NCBI GenBank assembly: GCA_021228405.1 | Contig: JAJQRF010000012.1 | Coordinates: forward strand, 1-64,000 | Length of the DNA stretch: 64,000 nt | Direction: 5' to 3' | From: Pyrinomonadaceae bacterium | GTDB lineage: Bacteria; Acidobacteriota; Blastocatellia; Pyrinomonadales; Pyrinomonadaceae | Shown here: piece after piece, positions 32,327 through 41,204 of the stretch | Numbering within the stretch: position 1 is the first letter of the stretch | Layout: each line of letters starts with the position of its first letter | Translations under genes and position numbers: made by a program | Notes under the pieces: generated by a model | Databases searched by the model: none | The model's input: only the letters and a program-made list of their open reading frames with translations | What the model was told of the DNA's origin: nothing

Positions 32327-33430
32327 ATGTCAGCCGAAACTCAAAACTCATACTCATTAATACCTCTGGGCGCAGGCGACCTGATCGACCGTGCCGTTCG
32401 TTTTTATCGCAACAATTTCTGGACATTTGTTTTGATCGCCGCGCCGCCCGTCATTTTCGGGACGGTGTTTTCGGTCGGCTGGACGATTCTCGGGCGGCAG
32501 ATTTTCAACGTCGATTCAGGCGTGCAGGATGTCGAAGCCGTTTTCTACAATCTTTACAAAGGACTCGGTAATCTTGCCATCTGGCTCGTCGAATCAATGG
32601 TGACACTGGCGGTAATGGGCGGAGCGTCACGAAATTTCGTGCGTCATCTGCTTTTCGGCGAACCGATCACTTTTAAGGAAACCTATAAAAATACGTGGAA
32701 AAGGTTGCCCGGTTTGCTCACGGCATCGGCAATGATCGTTTTTTTGCTCGGTTTTGTCGGGATCATTATTTTTTACATCGGATTATTGGTCGCAATGCTG
32801 GTCGTGATGCTGATCGTTTACTCATTCAGTTTTTCACCGTTTCTGATCTTTGTTATTTCGCTGGTCTTTTGCGTGGCGATCGCGTTTGCAACGCTTTGGC
32901 TCTTCTTTCTGCTCGCATCGCGTTTCGCTTATATTCCGCAGATAATGCTCGTCGAAGGGTTGGGCGTTTTTGCGGCAATCGGCAGAAGCGCGTCGCTCGC
33001 GGGAGGAAACGTCAAACGGCTTGCCGCGCTTTTTATTTTCACCTTGGTGGCAACTTACTCGGCACTCGCGGTTTTATATATTCCGCTGGCGTTTTATGCC
33101 TGGGTGAACGGCGTGGAAATCTGGAGTTTTGACACGGATATGATTCCGGCTTGGTATGAGATCACGAATCAGGTCATTTCTCAAGCGAGCCTGATCCTGC
33201 TTTCGCCGGTTTGGATGGTCGGTTTATGTTTACTGTATGTTGACGAGCGCGTTCGGCACGAAGGCTACGATCTCGAACTGATGGCGGCGCGGCGTTTGGG
33301 TGAAATTCCCGCCGTTCCGCAAAGCTACGTCAATCCTTTACAGCCCGCGCTGGCACAGACGAGTTTCGGCGGACAAACCGTCAGCCCCGCGCCGCGAAAC
33401 GATTCGTTTACCACGCTCGGATTAAAATAG
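32327..33430 (+). CDS. Multi-pass membrane protein of MoxR cluster
   Basis: A 367-residue integral membrane protein with about seven hydrophobic segments (around 33-52, 85-100, 128-150, 155-178, 180-203, 228-248 and 285-305). A conserved-looking LGAGDLIDRAVRFYRNNFWTF start precedes the first helix, and a YVDERVRHEGYDLELMAARR tail follows the last. The layout resembles the glycerophosphoryl-diester-phosphodiesterase membrane-domain family that often precedes DUF4129 genes. No catalytic domain is present. It starts an apparent operon: the next gene begins 2 bp after its stop. Confidence 0.65.
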   Translation: MSAETQNSYSLIPLGAGDLIDRAVRFYRNNFWTFVLIAAPPVIFGTVFSVGWTILGRQIFNVDSGVQDVEAVFYNLYKGLGNLAIWLVESMVTLAVMGGASRNFVRHLLFGEPITFKETYKNTWKRLPGLLTASAMIVFLLGFVGIIIFYIGLLVAMLVVMLIVYSFSFSPFLIFVISLVFCVAIAFATLWLFFLLASRFAYIPQIMLVEGLGVFAAIGRSASLAGGNVKRLAALFIFTLVATYSALAVLYIPLAFYAWVNGVEIWSFDTDMIPAWYEITNQVISQASLILLSPVWMVGLCLLYVDERVRHEGYDLELMAARRLGEIPAVPQSYVNPLQPALAQTSFGGQTVSPAPRNDSFTTLGLK

Positions 33431-33432
33431 AA

Positions 33433-34527
33433 ATGAATTTTAACGTTTTTCCAAGCCTTAAAATCACTCAAAAAACGAAGCTTCTGGCGGTTGTTTTCGT
33501 GTTGCTGTTTTCGTTTCCGGCGTTTGCCAAAACGGTTTCGGAATATCGCCGCGGCGTGGAAAAAGCGGCAACGAACGTTGCCGAACTGATCGGTCATTTA
33601 TACGACATTGAAGAAGAAATTGTCGACCCCGATGCGGTTTACGAACGTGCTCAGATCGACAAGATTCGCGCTTCATTGCCCGGTTCGGAAAGAATCGAAT
33701 GGCAGGGAAACGCGGTCGAAACGGGCAATCAATGGCTGAATGAAAAACTCGATGCCTTTTTGAACGAAGAAGCCGATTCGCCGAAACGCAAGGAAATTCT
33801 GATGGGGATCAACGAGCGGCTTGATTCGCTTTTGCTGAAACTCAAAGAACTTGAAGCTCCGCCCGTAGCCGGACGCGCAAAGGATGAAGAAAAACAGAAA
33901 CTTTCCGAGATATTAAAGCGCGAAGAATATCAGAAACCCGAAGAAAAACAGCAAAGTCTTTTTGAAAAATGGTCTGAGGCAATTCGGAAATGGCTCGAAA
34001 AAATATTTCCGCGTCCCGAGCTTCCGACCTCGGAGAGAAATCCTTCGAGCGTCGGTTCGCTGTCGTTGGTTTTGCAGATTTTGCTTTACGTGGTCGTGAT
34101 CGGGATCGCGGGCTTTATCATTTACAAATTTTCGCCGTTTTTCATTGGTAAATTTAAGAAACGCGAAAAACGCGAGAAAAAGGAACGCGTCATTTTAGGA
34201 GAAAAGATCGCGGCAACCGAAGATTCGTCGACTATTTTCGACGAAGCTGAAAACCTTGCGCGTCAGGGAAATCTGCGCGACGCGATCCGGAAAGGCTACA
34301 TCGCGCTTTTGTGCGAATTGAGCGACCGTAAGATGATCGGCTTGGCGCATTACAAAACCAACCGCGATTATCTGCGCGATGTCCGCAAAAAAGAAGAGAT
34401 TTACGAAAATATGAACGGTTTGACCGCTTCGTTTGAAAAGCATTGGTATGGTTTTGAATCGCCCGACGAAGAGGACTGGAGCGAGTTTCGGCAGAAATAT
34501 CAGAAAACCGTGAGCGCGAAACAGTAG
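33433..34527 (+). CDS. DUF4129-domain membrane protein
   Basis: A 364-residue protein with an N-terminal signal or anchor (hydrophobic 15-33), a charged extracytoplasmic helical region, a central membrane helix at about 215-236, and a C-terminal cytoplasmic DUF4129 domain (AENLARQGNLRDAIRKGYIALLCELSDRKMIGLAHYKTNRDYLRDVR). DUF4129 proteins are usually encoded with MoxR ATPases and DUF4350 and DUF58 proteins, as here. The role of the set is poorly known and probably concerns envelope protein or complex maturation. Confidence 0.82.
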   Translation: MNFNVFPSLKITQKTKLLAVVFVLLFSFPAFAKTVSEYRRGVEKAATNVAELIGHLYDIEEEIVDPDAVYERAQIDKIRASLPGSERIEWQGNAVETGNQWLNEKLDAFLNEEADSPKRKEILMGINERLDSLLLKLKELEAPPVAGRAKDEEKQKLSEILKREEYQKPEEKQQSLFEKWSEAIRKWLEKIFPRPELPTSERNPSSVGSLSLVLQILLYVVVIGIAGFIIYKFSPFFIGKFKKREKREKKERVILGEKIAATEDSSTIFDEAENLARQGNLRDAIRKGYIALLCELSDRKMIGLAHYKTNRDYLRDVRKKEEIYENMNGLTASFEKHWYGFESPDEEDWSEFRQKYQKTVSAKQ

Positions 34528-34546
34528 GATTTTTACGATTTATAAA

Positions 34547-36130
34547 GTGAAACAGAAATTTCTCATCGCCGGAGCATTTATCATCCTGATCGTGGTTTTG
34601 ATCGGGCTCAATGCCGCGTCTTACGTGCAGAAGGAAAAACAGCCCGACAGCGAACAAAATCCGAATCGTTCGACCTATAACGCGGGAGTGACGGGAACGC
34701 GCGCTTTTTACGATCTGCTCGCGGAAACGGGCAGAAAGGTCGTCCGCTGGCAGGAACCGCCCGACGCGCTTCTGAACAATAAAAAAGCCCCGAAAACATT
34801 TGTCATCACGGGCGATCTGAAACGCGAAATAACTGAACCCGAAAAAACGAAACTTCTGCAATGGGTTGCCGATGGCGGAAGATTGGTCGTGATCGACCGC
34901 GAACCGCCCGAAAATCTGCAAATTCCGACAGAAAACTGGCGGCTCAACTTCAAGCCCGAATCCGAATTAATACATTTCGGCATCGATCCGGCGGATACGA
35001 ACCAGATGATCGCCAAGATCGACGCGGCAATTCCCGTTCAGCCGACAATGTTTACGAAAAACGTAAATTCCGTCCAGCCTTCGCGCTTTGCTTCGACGAT
35101 AACCTTCGAGCGTTTTGAAACCAAAAAAGAATACGGAAACGGTATCGGTTCGGGAAATATGCCTTCGTATCCGGCTCCGAAGCCGACGCAGGGCTACGAT
35201 GATGAGGATTATTTCAGCGAAGAGCAGTTGAAACCGACCCCGACTCCGAAACCGCCGCCTGTTAAAGCTCCGAAAGTTTTTCAGACGAATACGAACCCCG
35301 GTCAGAGCAATCTTCTTTTTCAGGAACGCCGGGATTTTCCGCCGCCGCCGCCGCCGCCGCCCGCGAAGAAAGTTGAAACGTCGAAGGATGGGGTCATCAC
35401 CACGGAAAACAAACAACTTTCGGAAAATGAGATCATCACCGCGCCCGTTCTGCATCTGGCGAACAAAAATAAGAATCTGCTTGCCGACATTCCGCACGGT
35501 GCGGGAAACATTATTTATTTGTCCGACCCGTTCATCGTTTCAAACGGCGGTTTACGGCTTGCCGATAATGTGCAACTCGCCATTAATATTGTTGCCGCAA
35601 ACGACGGATTGATCGCTTTCGACGAATATCATCAGGGATTCGGCGGAAATAACAACCGGCTTTTTCAATATTTCTCGGGAACGCCCGTGATTCCGATCTT
35701 TTTGCAGATATTACTGCTGATCGGGCTGATCTTTTTTTCGCAAAGCCGCCGTTTTGCGCGTCCCGTGCCCGACCCCGAACCCGACCGGCTTTCAAAGCTC
35801 GAATACGTTTCGGCGATGGCGGAACTGCAACAGCGCACAAAAGCCTTCGATCTCGCGCTCGAAAATATCTATCACGACTTTCGCCGCCGCGTTTCGCGTT
35901 TTTTCGGCGTGGACAATTTCACCGTCACGCGCAAGGAATTGGCAAACCTGATCGCCGAACGCACGAAGTTTGACCGCAACGAGGTCGAAGAAGTGCTGTT
36001 CAAATGCGAAGACATCATTCACGGCGAACGCACGAATAAAAAAGAAGTCGTGCAGTTGGCAAGCCGTCTGCGCGAATTTGAAGAAAAACTCGGCTTGCAA
36101 AGACAGAAACGGCAACGGAAAGTTGTTTGA
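34547..36130 (+). CDS. DUF4350-domain membrane protein
   Basis: A 527-residue protein starting at GTG 34547. It has an N-terminal membrane helix (6-25), then a periplasmic region with the DUF4350 pattern (GTRAFYDLLAETGRKVVRWQEP, FVITGDLKREITEPEKTKLLQWVADGGRLVVID). This is interrupted by proline-rich low-complexity sequence (a run of prolines near 265). After FDEYHQGFG comes a second membrane helix at about 383-400 and a cytoplasmic helical tail. It is encoded between DUF4129 and MoxR genes, the usual neighbourhood. Function unknown. Confidence 0.8.
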   Translation: MKQKFLIAGAFIILIVVLIGLNAASYVQKEKQPDSEQNPNRSTYNAGVTGTRAFYDLLAETGRKVVRWQEPPDALLNNKKAPKTFVITGDLKREITEPEKTKLLQWVADGGRLVVIDREPPENLQIPTENWRLNFKPESELIHFGIDPADTNQMIAKIDAAIPVQPTMFTKNVNSVQPSRFASTITFERFETKKEYGNGIGSGNMPSYPAPKPTQGYDDEDYFSEEQLKPTPTPKPPPVKAPKVFQTNTNPGQSNLLFQERRDFPPPPPPPPAKKVETSKDGVITTENKQLSENEIITAPVLHLANKNKNLLADIPHGAGNIIYLSDPFIVSNGGLRLADNVQLAINIVAANDGLIAFDEYHQGFGGNNNRLFQYFSGTPVIPIFLQILLLIGLIFFSQSRRFARPVPDPEPDRLSKLEYVSAMAELQQRTKAFDLALENIYHDFRRRVSRFFGVDNFTVTRKELANLIAERTKFDRNEVEEVLFKCEDIIHGERTNKKEVVQLASRLREFEEKLGLQRQKRQRKVV

Positions 36131-36135
36131 TAAGG

Positions 36136-36199
36136 TTTAGAGTCCCTGCTTCAGCAGGCTTTTATTTTGGTTAAAGCCGCCTGAAGGCGGGACTCAAAA
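36136..36199. repeat. Dispersed repeat family A, short foldback copy
   Basis: TTTAGAGTCCCTGCTTCAGC is followed by an inverted GCCGCCTGAAGGCGGGACTC. It directly abuts the 21-bp array B. Confidence 0.7.
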
Positions 36200-36200
36200 C

Positions 36201-36389
36201 GATTGCATTCGTTTCAAATGTGATCGCATTTTGTCTGAAAGAGATCGCATTTAACAAGCATGTGATCGCATTCGGTTTAAATGTGACTACATTTAACGAG
36301 AATGTGACCGCATTTACTCTGAATGTAATCGCATTTAGTGAAAATGTGATCGCATTTAGCGAGAATGTGATTGCATTTAACCCAAAAAC
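36201..36389. repeat. 21-bp tandem array B (9 units)
   Basis: The core GATCGCATT (with variants) recurs at 36201, 36222, 36243, 36264, 36285, 36306, 36327, 36348 and 36369, exactly 21 bp apart. The fuller unit is AATGTGATCGCATTTA plus five variable bases, and the core is nearly palindromic. It lies directly before the TSUP gene. Minus-strand ORFs spell LNAITFS heptads, which I regard as incidental. Confidence 0.92.
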
Positions 36390-36420
36390 GTCTGAATTTT
36401 TATTGTATTGTTGTAAATAA

Positions 36421-37173
36421 ATGCCGATCTCGTCACTCATCATTTTAATAATCCTGTTTTTCATCACGAGCGCGGTCGGTGTGGTGACGGGAAGTAATTC
36501 GCTGGTGACAGTGCCGGTAATGTTTCAGTTCGGCGTTGACCCGAAGGTAGCGGTAGCGACGAATATGTTCGGGCTGACGTTTATGAGCATCGGCGCGACG
36601 ATTCCGTTTCTGCGCGGAAACGTCATCGACAAAAAAAAGATTTCGCCTTTGATCCTGATAACGATGATCTCGTCGGCACTCGGCGCGATTCTGGTGATTT
36701 ATATCACGCCCGCCAACATCAAACTGCTCGTTTCGATCGCGATGATCGCGGTCACGATCTTTACGCTCGTCAAACGCGATTCGGGAATCGCAAAAGCGGC
36801 GGAAGTTTCGACGAATGCGACGATTCTGACTTATATTCTGACATTCGCGCTCGGCATTTACGGCGGACTTTACAGCGGCGGATACGTCACGATGCTGACG
36901 GCGGTTCTGGTCGCTTTTTTCGGGATGACCTTTACGGAATCCGTTGCATCAACTAAACTTATCAATGTTTTTTCGTCATTGATCGCGTCGGCGATATTTA
37001 TGTGGCAAGGCTTGGTCGATTACAAAATTGGCGCAATCTTAGCGGTCACGATGTTTGTCGGCGCATACATCGGCGCACACGTCGTGACAAAGATGAGCGA
37101 CGTTTGGCTCAAGCGAATTTTTATTTCAACGGTCATACTTTTAGCGTTAAAAACGCTTTACGATTTTATTTAG
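36421..37173 (+). CDS. TSUP-family (TauE/SafE) membrane transporter
   Basis: A 250-residue integral membrane protein with eight hydrophobic segments. It has the internal-repeat pattern of TSUP transporters: GVVTGSNSLVTVPVMFQFGVDPKVAVATNMFGL in the first half and GIYGGLYSGGYVTMLTAVLVAFFGM..SVASTKLINVFSSLIAS in the second. Family members export or import sulfur-containing anions or organic acids; the substrate is not readable. It starts right after array B with no ribosome site (TAAATG). It interrupts the DUF4350-MoxR pair and probably shares their transcript. Confidence 0.83.
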   Translation: MPISSLIILIILFFITSAVGVVTGSNSLVTVPVMFQFGVDPKVAVATNMFGLTFMSIGATIPFLRGNVIDKKKISPLILITMISSALGAILVIYITPANIKLLVSIAMIAVTIFTLVKRDSGIAKAAEVSTNATILTYILTFALGIYGGLYSGGYVTMLTAVLVAFFGMTFTESVASTKLINVFSSLIASAIFMWQGLVDYKIGAILAVTMFVGAYIGAHVVTKMSDVWLKRIFISTVILLALKTLYDFI

Positions 37174-37188
37174 TTAATCTGAAATTTA

Positions 37189-38142
37189 ATGTTAAATTAC
37201 ACACCTTCAACGGTTGCACATATCAAAAACGAGCTCGGCAAAGTGATTGTCGGGCAGGAAGACATGATCGAACAGATTCTCGTCGCAATTTTGGCGGGCG
37301 GACACGCTTTGCTCGAAGGCGTGCCGGGAACGGCAAAGACTTTGACCGTGAAAACCATCGCGCGAATCATCGGCGCAAGGTTTTCGCGTATTCAGTTTAC
37401 ACCCGATCTGATGCCGTCGGACATTACGGGAACGAATGTTTTCAATATGCAGAATTCCGAATTCGCGCTTCGTCCCGGTCCGATCTTTACCGACATTTTA
37501 TTAGCCGACGAGATCAACCGCACGCCGCCGAAAACGCAAGCCGCTTTGCTTGAAGCGATGGAAGAACGCCAGACGACGATCGACGGAAAGCGTTATAAAC
37601 TCTCGCCGCTTTTTACCGTTCTGGCAACGGAAAATCCGATCGAATACGAAGGAACTTACCCGCTTCCCGAAGCGCAGTTGGACAGATTTTTGCTGAAAAT
37701 TCTGATCGATTACCCGCCGATCGAAGCGGAATTGGAAATAGTTTCGCGCTGGGACGACGGTTTTAATTCGCGCCAGTTGGAAGCCGTCGACGTGCAGGCT
37801 TTGCCCGACAAGGATATGGTGCAAAATTGCCGCAACGAGATTTTAGCGATGCGCACCGAACCCGGTGTGCAGAAATACATCGTTGACATCGTGCATAAAA
37901 CGCGTTCGCATCCGACGATTCTCTATGGCGCGAGTCCGCGCGCTTCCGTCGCTTTACTGCTTTGTTCAAAGGCTCTCGCGGCGATTCGCGGACGTGATTT
38001 TTCAACGCCTGACGACGTGCGCGACGTTGCGCTTCCCGTTCTGCGTCACCGCCTCGCACTCCGCGCTGAAGCCGAGCTCGACGGCGCAACGACCGATGCC
38101 GTGATCGCCGACATCATCAAAACCGTCGAAGTTCCGCGCTGA
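37189..38142 (+). CDS. MoxR-family AAA+ ATPase
   Basis: A 317-residue MoxR ATPase with Walker [12 protein letters not shown] (about 44-54), Walker [26 protein letters not shown], and sensor 1 [24 protein letters not shown]. MoxR proteins act as chaperone-like ATPases, often with a VWA or DUF58 partner that delivers them to substrates. Here the upstream genes are DUF4129 and DUF4350, but the expected DUF58/VWA gene does not follow; the next gene is on the opposite strand. Confidence 0.92.
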   Translation: MLNYTPSTVAHIKNELGKVIVGQEDMIEQILVAILAGGHALLEGVPGTAKTLTVKTIARIIGARFSRIQFTPDLMPSDITGTNVFNMQNSEFALRPGPIFTDILLADEINRTPPKTQAALLEAMEERQTTIDGKRYKLSPLFTVLATENPIEYEGTYPLPEAQLDRFLLKILIDYPPIEAELEIVSRWDDGFNSRQLEAVDVQALPDKDMVQNCRNEILAMRTEPGVQKYIVDIVHKTRSHPTILYGASPRASVALLLCSKALAAIRGRDFSTPDDVRDVALPVLRHRLALRAEAELDGATTDAVIADIIKTVEVPR

Positions 38143-38160
38143 TCGGCGGTTATTGATCGA

Positions 38161-38832
38161 TTAAACTTTGGTATTGTTTTTGAGAATTGCGCGGCGAAGT
38201 TCTTCGCGCATTTCTTCCGTTTTACGGTCGGTGCGGCGTTTTTCCTCCGTGATGCTCTGTTCGCGGTTGTCTTTTTCCCTGATCTTGTTCGCTTTCGCGG
38301 AATTGGAAAGAGTGTTAAGGGTTACGTCTTCGCCGATAATGTCGGTGCTTTGATATGAATGAACGACCGATAACTGCAAAGACCGAATCAATTCGTCGAT
38401 GATGCGGCGCGTGTCTTCATCCAACTTATGATTATTGGTTTGAATGATCGGGGTCATTTGAATACCGATGCCCGAAGTCGTCGAACCGCCGGTCGGTGCA
38501 GACGCGGTTGGTGCAGAAGGCGCGGGCGTGTCCGTTTCGGGCAATTCCGCCGCGGGTGTGATTTGCAGATTATTGGTAATCGTCATTTCCGTCACTGACG
38601 TGTTTTGCGCGATAGTTTCGATCGCGGCTTTCAGAACATCCTCGGAAATCTGAACGGAAGTCGAGGCTTCCTGTAAAACTTCCTTGAGCGAAACGGGTTC
38701 GGTAAACGAAACGGTTTCCGCCGCAGGATTATTCAAAAAGTCGGTCATGGGAGTTTCCGGCTCATTTGGAATCAAATTTTGGAGGCTTTCGATCAAAGCC
38801 ATCAAATCGAATGAATTAATACTCAATCCCAT
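38161..38832 (-). CDS. Unknown protein of the secretion-like cluster
   Basis: A 223-residue protein with no signal peptide and no membrane helix. Its N-terminus (MGLSINSFDLMALIESLQNLIPNEPETP) is Ser/Asn-rich and amphipathic. The middle is a proline/alanine/threonine linker (PETDTPAPSAPTASAPTGG). The C-terminal 70 residues are strongly charged and probably coiled coil (NKIREKDNREQSITEEKRRTDRKTEEMREELRR). It is the last gene of a four-gene minus-strand group with a needle-sized protein, a TPR protein and a glycine-rich protein. A secreted substrate or length regulator would fit that context, but I do not recognise it. Confidence 0.55.
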   Translation of the reverse strand: MGLSINSFDLMALIESLQNLIPNEPETPMTDFLNNPAAETVSFTEPVSLKEVLQEASTSVQISEDVLKAAIETIAQNTSVTEMTITNNLQITPAAELPETDTPAPSAPTASAPTGGSTTSGIGIQMTPIIQTNNHKLDEDTRRIIDELIRSLQLSVVHSYQSTDIIGEDVTLNTLSNSAKANKIREKDNREQSITEEKRRTDRKTEEMREELRRAILKNNTKV

Positions 38833-38990
38833 AAATTCACCTTTTGAATTTCAAAAAATTTATATAATAACAAACCGGAGCCATTCAGATCATACAATCC
38901 AAACGCCTCCGGCTTGTTTCATCATCATCGGTTGCCCGCTCTACTAAAGACCCACTCCCCCTATACAAATAGTCTTTAACAAACTACTCC

Positions 38991-39209
38991 TTAGCCTTTA
39001 GCATTGTTGATGATATTCATTTTCGCATCGTGTGCGTTTTTAATCGTGTTACTGAGCATACTGATGGCTTCCTGTTGTTTAGCCTGCTCTTGCTGAATGC
39101 GCATCATCTGCATACTGCTTGCCAGATTTTCTGCGTTCAAACGACGTTGTTCGTCAAAAATTGCCTGTTGATCTGCCGGGATTTTGCCGGTTGCTCCTAC
39201 GTCTGCCAT
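38991..39209 (-). CDS. 72-residue helical protein, needle-like candidate
   Basis: A 72-residue protein, all-helical by composition, cysteine-free and without a signal peptide. It ends in an amphipathic segment SMLSNTIKNAHDAKMNIINNAKG. Size, lack of cysteine and the C-terminal S..IK..HD....II pattern are reminiscent of type III needle subunits (SctF), but similarity is weak. It lies 30 bp downstream of a TPR gene, where a needle chaperone would be expected. A ribosome site AAAGGAGAT precedes the ATG. Confidence in it being a gene is good; the needle role is a hypothesis. Confidence 0.55.
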   Translation of the reverse strand: MADVGATGKIPADQQAIFDEQRRLNAENLASSMQMMRIQQEQAKQQEAISMLSNTIKNAHDAKMNIINNAKG

Positions 39210-39239
39210 AACTTTGTAATCTCCTTTTTTGTATTTATT

Positions 39240-39713
39240 TTAGTTTATTTGTTTTGATTCCAAATCAATGCCTTCATACTGATGACCACTCGTTTGAATG
39301 ATCTCGTATATTCCCAAAACCATTGCTCGCGCACGGTTCGCTCCTGAATCGCGTTCGTTCGGGTCGAGTTCGATGGCTTTTTTCAGGTTTTCCACCGCTT
39401 CCTCCAAACGCTGCTGCCGGATGAAAATTTCGCCCAAATTGACATACGGCGCGATCTGACGCGGGTTCAGCGCAACGGCGGCTTTCAAATGTTCAATCGC
39501 CTGTTCGTCCTCTTGCTTCAGTGTCAGCAACGCTCCAAGAGCCGAGTGTGCCTCTGCGCTGTCCGGGTCTAATTCGACTAATCCTTCAAATATCGTTCTC
39601 GCTTTATCGAGATTTCCCTGCTGATAATAAACTGCCCCGATTCGCCCCATCTCCATAAACTCGTCGCGCGAGATGGAAAGTTTTTCACGAATTGTTTGAT
39701 GTTCGTTCAGCAT
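39240..39713 (-). CDS. TPR protein resembling type III chaperones
   Basis: A 157-residue protein made of a helical N-terminal lead (MLNEHQTIREKLSISRDEFMEMGRIG) and three TPR motifs: AVYYQQGNLDKARTIFEGLVELDP, ALGALLTLKQEDEQAIEHLKAAVALNP and NLGEIFIRQQRLEEAVENLKKAIELDP. A short helical C-terminus follows. Class II type III chaperones (SycD/SctG-like) have this size and layout. It is sandwiched between a glycine-rich, hydrophobic protein and a needle-sized protein, both plausible clients. TPR proteins are common, so the chaperone role rests on context. Confidence 0.65.
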   Translation of the reverse strand: MLNEHQTIREKLSISRDEFMEMGRIGAVYYQQGNLDKARTIFEGLVELDPDSAEAHSALGALLTLKQEDEQAIEHLKAAVALNPRQIAPYVNLGEIFIRQQRLEEAVENLKKAIELDPNERDSGANRARAMVLGIYEIIQTSGHQYEGIDLESKQIN

Positions 39714-39730
39714 TTCTTTTCAAAATCTCT

Positions 39731-40180
39731 CTATGCCTGAATGTTCGTGTATTGCGAAATCGACAAACGATTCGACAAAAGCTGGTTGTTGTTGAATACT
39801 TCGCTCAAAGCTTTGAAGGCGTTGAAAATTTTTCCTAATCCGCCCATTTCGTTGCCGTTGCTGAATGCCTTCATTCCCTGGAACAAATTGCTCAAACCTT
39901 TGAACAAGCTCGACAAGCGGTTTCCGTTGAGCGGACTGCGCTCCGGCGCGAAAAGATTTGACGGCTGGTCAAATCCGCCGAGCGGCGGTTTGCTCGCCGC
40001 CTGATCGAGCGGGTTGCCCTTAAAGCTCGAAACCAGATTGAAAACATCTTTCGCAACTCCGAGCCAGTTGCCCGTCAGCGCGTTCAAACCCATCTGCACA
40101 AACGGAGCGATCTTGCCTAATCCGATCTTGTCTAATAATCCGCCTGCGACGCTACCTAAAAGTTTTCCTATTCCAAACAT
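39731..40180 (-). CDS. Glycine-rich amphipathic protein, possible translocator
   Basis: A 149-residue protein starting MFGIGKLLGSVAGGLLDKIGLGKIAP. It has glycine-rich amphipathic helices in the first 55 residues, a Pro/Asn-rich middle and a second block LSSLFKGLSNLFQGMKAFSNGNEMGGLGKIFNAFKALSE. There is no Sec signal peptide and no cysteine. Composition recalls secreted harpin/translocator proteins of type III systems, but I see no specific family match. It is first in the minus-strand group, with TTAGGAGGAAAT-like sequence (AGGAGG) before its ATG. Its start is divergent from the TPR gene at 40445. Confidence 0.55.
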   Translation of the reverse strand: MFGIGKLLGSVAGGLLDKIGLGKIAPFVQMGLNALTGNWLGVAKDVFNLVSSFKGNPLDQAASKPPLGGFDQPSNLFAPERSPLNGNRLSSLFKGLSNLFQGMKAFSNGNEMGGLGKIFNAFKALSEVFNNNQLLSNRLSISQYTNIQA

Positions 40181-40444
40181 TTCTAATTTCCTCCTGTTTT
40201 CCGTTTCTTTGTTTTTCTATATTTTTTCCTAAAAAATTAGAATTGCCACTGGCTTGAACACGCGTGTTTTATTTTTTCTGTGTATATTATCGGAGCGGTT
40301 TTTGAATTGTTTCCTGTTTTTTGAAAAAATTTCGTTTTTTTTGATATTTAGCTTAATTCTCAATAAAAATCGGCATTCGGTGAAAGAAAATAATTATCCC
40401 AGAGGTGACTTTGGAAAAAATTTAAGTTAATTTTGAATTCAGTT

Positions 40445-40900
40445 ATGATGCAGTTTGAACAGGAATGGATCAACGGCGCGATCTCGCTCGGCGCGGCGGC
40501 AGGCTGGACGGCGGACGAGATACGCCTGGTTTCCGAACTCGGCTTCGCGCTTGCCGAACAGGGTCGCAATCACGAAGCGATCACGATTTTTGAAGGTTTA
40601 ATCGCGCTTGCGCCCGCGACCGCTTATTTTGAAGCCGCGCTCGGCGCGTTATGGCTCAGGGAAAACAATCCGGCGCGCGCGCTTCCGCATCTGAACTCCG
40701 CGCTTGCCGCCGACCCCGGCGACATTCCCGCCCGCGTCAATCGCGGCGAAGTTTTCATCCGTCTGGAAAACTACGAAGGCGCACGCAACGATCTCAACTA
40801 CGTTTTAACCCAAAAAATCAAACCCGAAAACCAAAGCGTGCTGGAAAAATGTTTCACACGTGCGCGCGCGCTTCTTTATACAGCCGAACGATTTTCATAA
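40445..40900 (+). CDS. Second TPR protein resembling type III chaperones
   Basis: About 152 residues with two to three TPR-like motifs (LGFALAEQGRNHEAITIFEGLIALAP, ALGALWLRENNPARALPHLNSALAADP, NRGEVFIRLENYEGARNDLNYVL). The N-terminal lead is FEQEWINGAISLGAAAGWTADEIRLVSE. I use the ATG at 40445; an in-frame TTG lies at 40433. It is related to the 39240-39713 product in layout and shares the IFEGLI.L.P and GE.FIRL/GEIFIR segments. It probably serves a client encoded in the plus-strand arm of the cluster. The 252-bp gap before it holds only AT-rich sequence. Confidence 0.65.
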   Translation: MMQFEQEWINGAISLGAAAGWTADEIRLVSELGFALAEQGRNHEAITIFEGLIALAPATAYFEAALGALWLRENNPARALPHLNSALAADPGDIPARVNRGEVFIRLENYEGARNDLNYVLTQKIKPENQSVLEKCFTRARALLYTAERFS

Positions 40901-41007
40901 TCGAAGCAAGAAACGAAAATCGAAGCAAGAAACGAAAAGAACGGCTTAAATTTCGGTTTTTTTTGTGAAAATGTCTATTTTTCTTTAGAGAAAATAAATT
41001 TTGTCCT

Positions 41008-41175
41008 AAAGAAATATTTCATTTCTTTAGGACGAAACTATTTTTCCGTAAAGAAAAATAGTTTTTCTTTAAAGAAATAAAGTTTCGTCCTAAAGAAAAA
41101 TAGTTTTTCTTTAAAGAAATAAAGTTTCGTCTTAAAGAAAAATAGTTATTCTTTAAAGAAAAATCATTTTTCCAA
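41008..41175. repeat. 21-bp tandem array C (8 slots, ABAB order)
   Basis: AAAGAAA recurs at 41008, 41050, 41071, 41092, 41113, 41134 and 41155. The empty slot at 41029 holds the inverted sequence TTTCTTTAGGACG. Two alternating unit types, one ending AGTTTTTCTTT and one ending GTTTCGTCCT, give a 42-bp higher-order repeat. Units of the first type are palindromic. The surrounding 40901-41507 gap also holds a family A element and a family C fragment (about 41330-41352). Confidence 0.88.
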
Positions 41176-41204
41176 CCCGAAAATTTATTTCTTTACGTCG
41201 AAAC

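Noticed and set aside
36171-36467. Minus-strand ORF with LNAITFS heptads
   Set aside because: Same cause as above; it also overlaps the start of the TSUP gene on the other strand.
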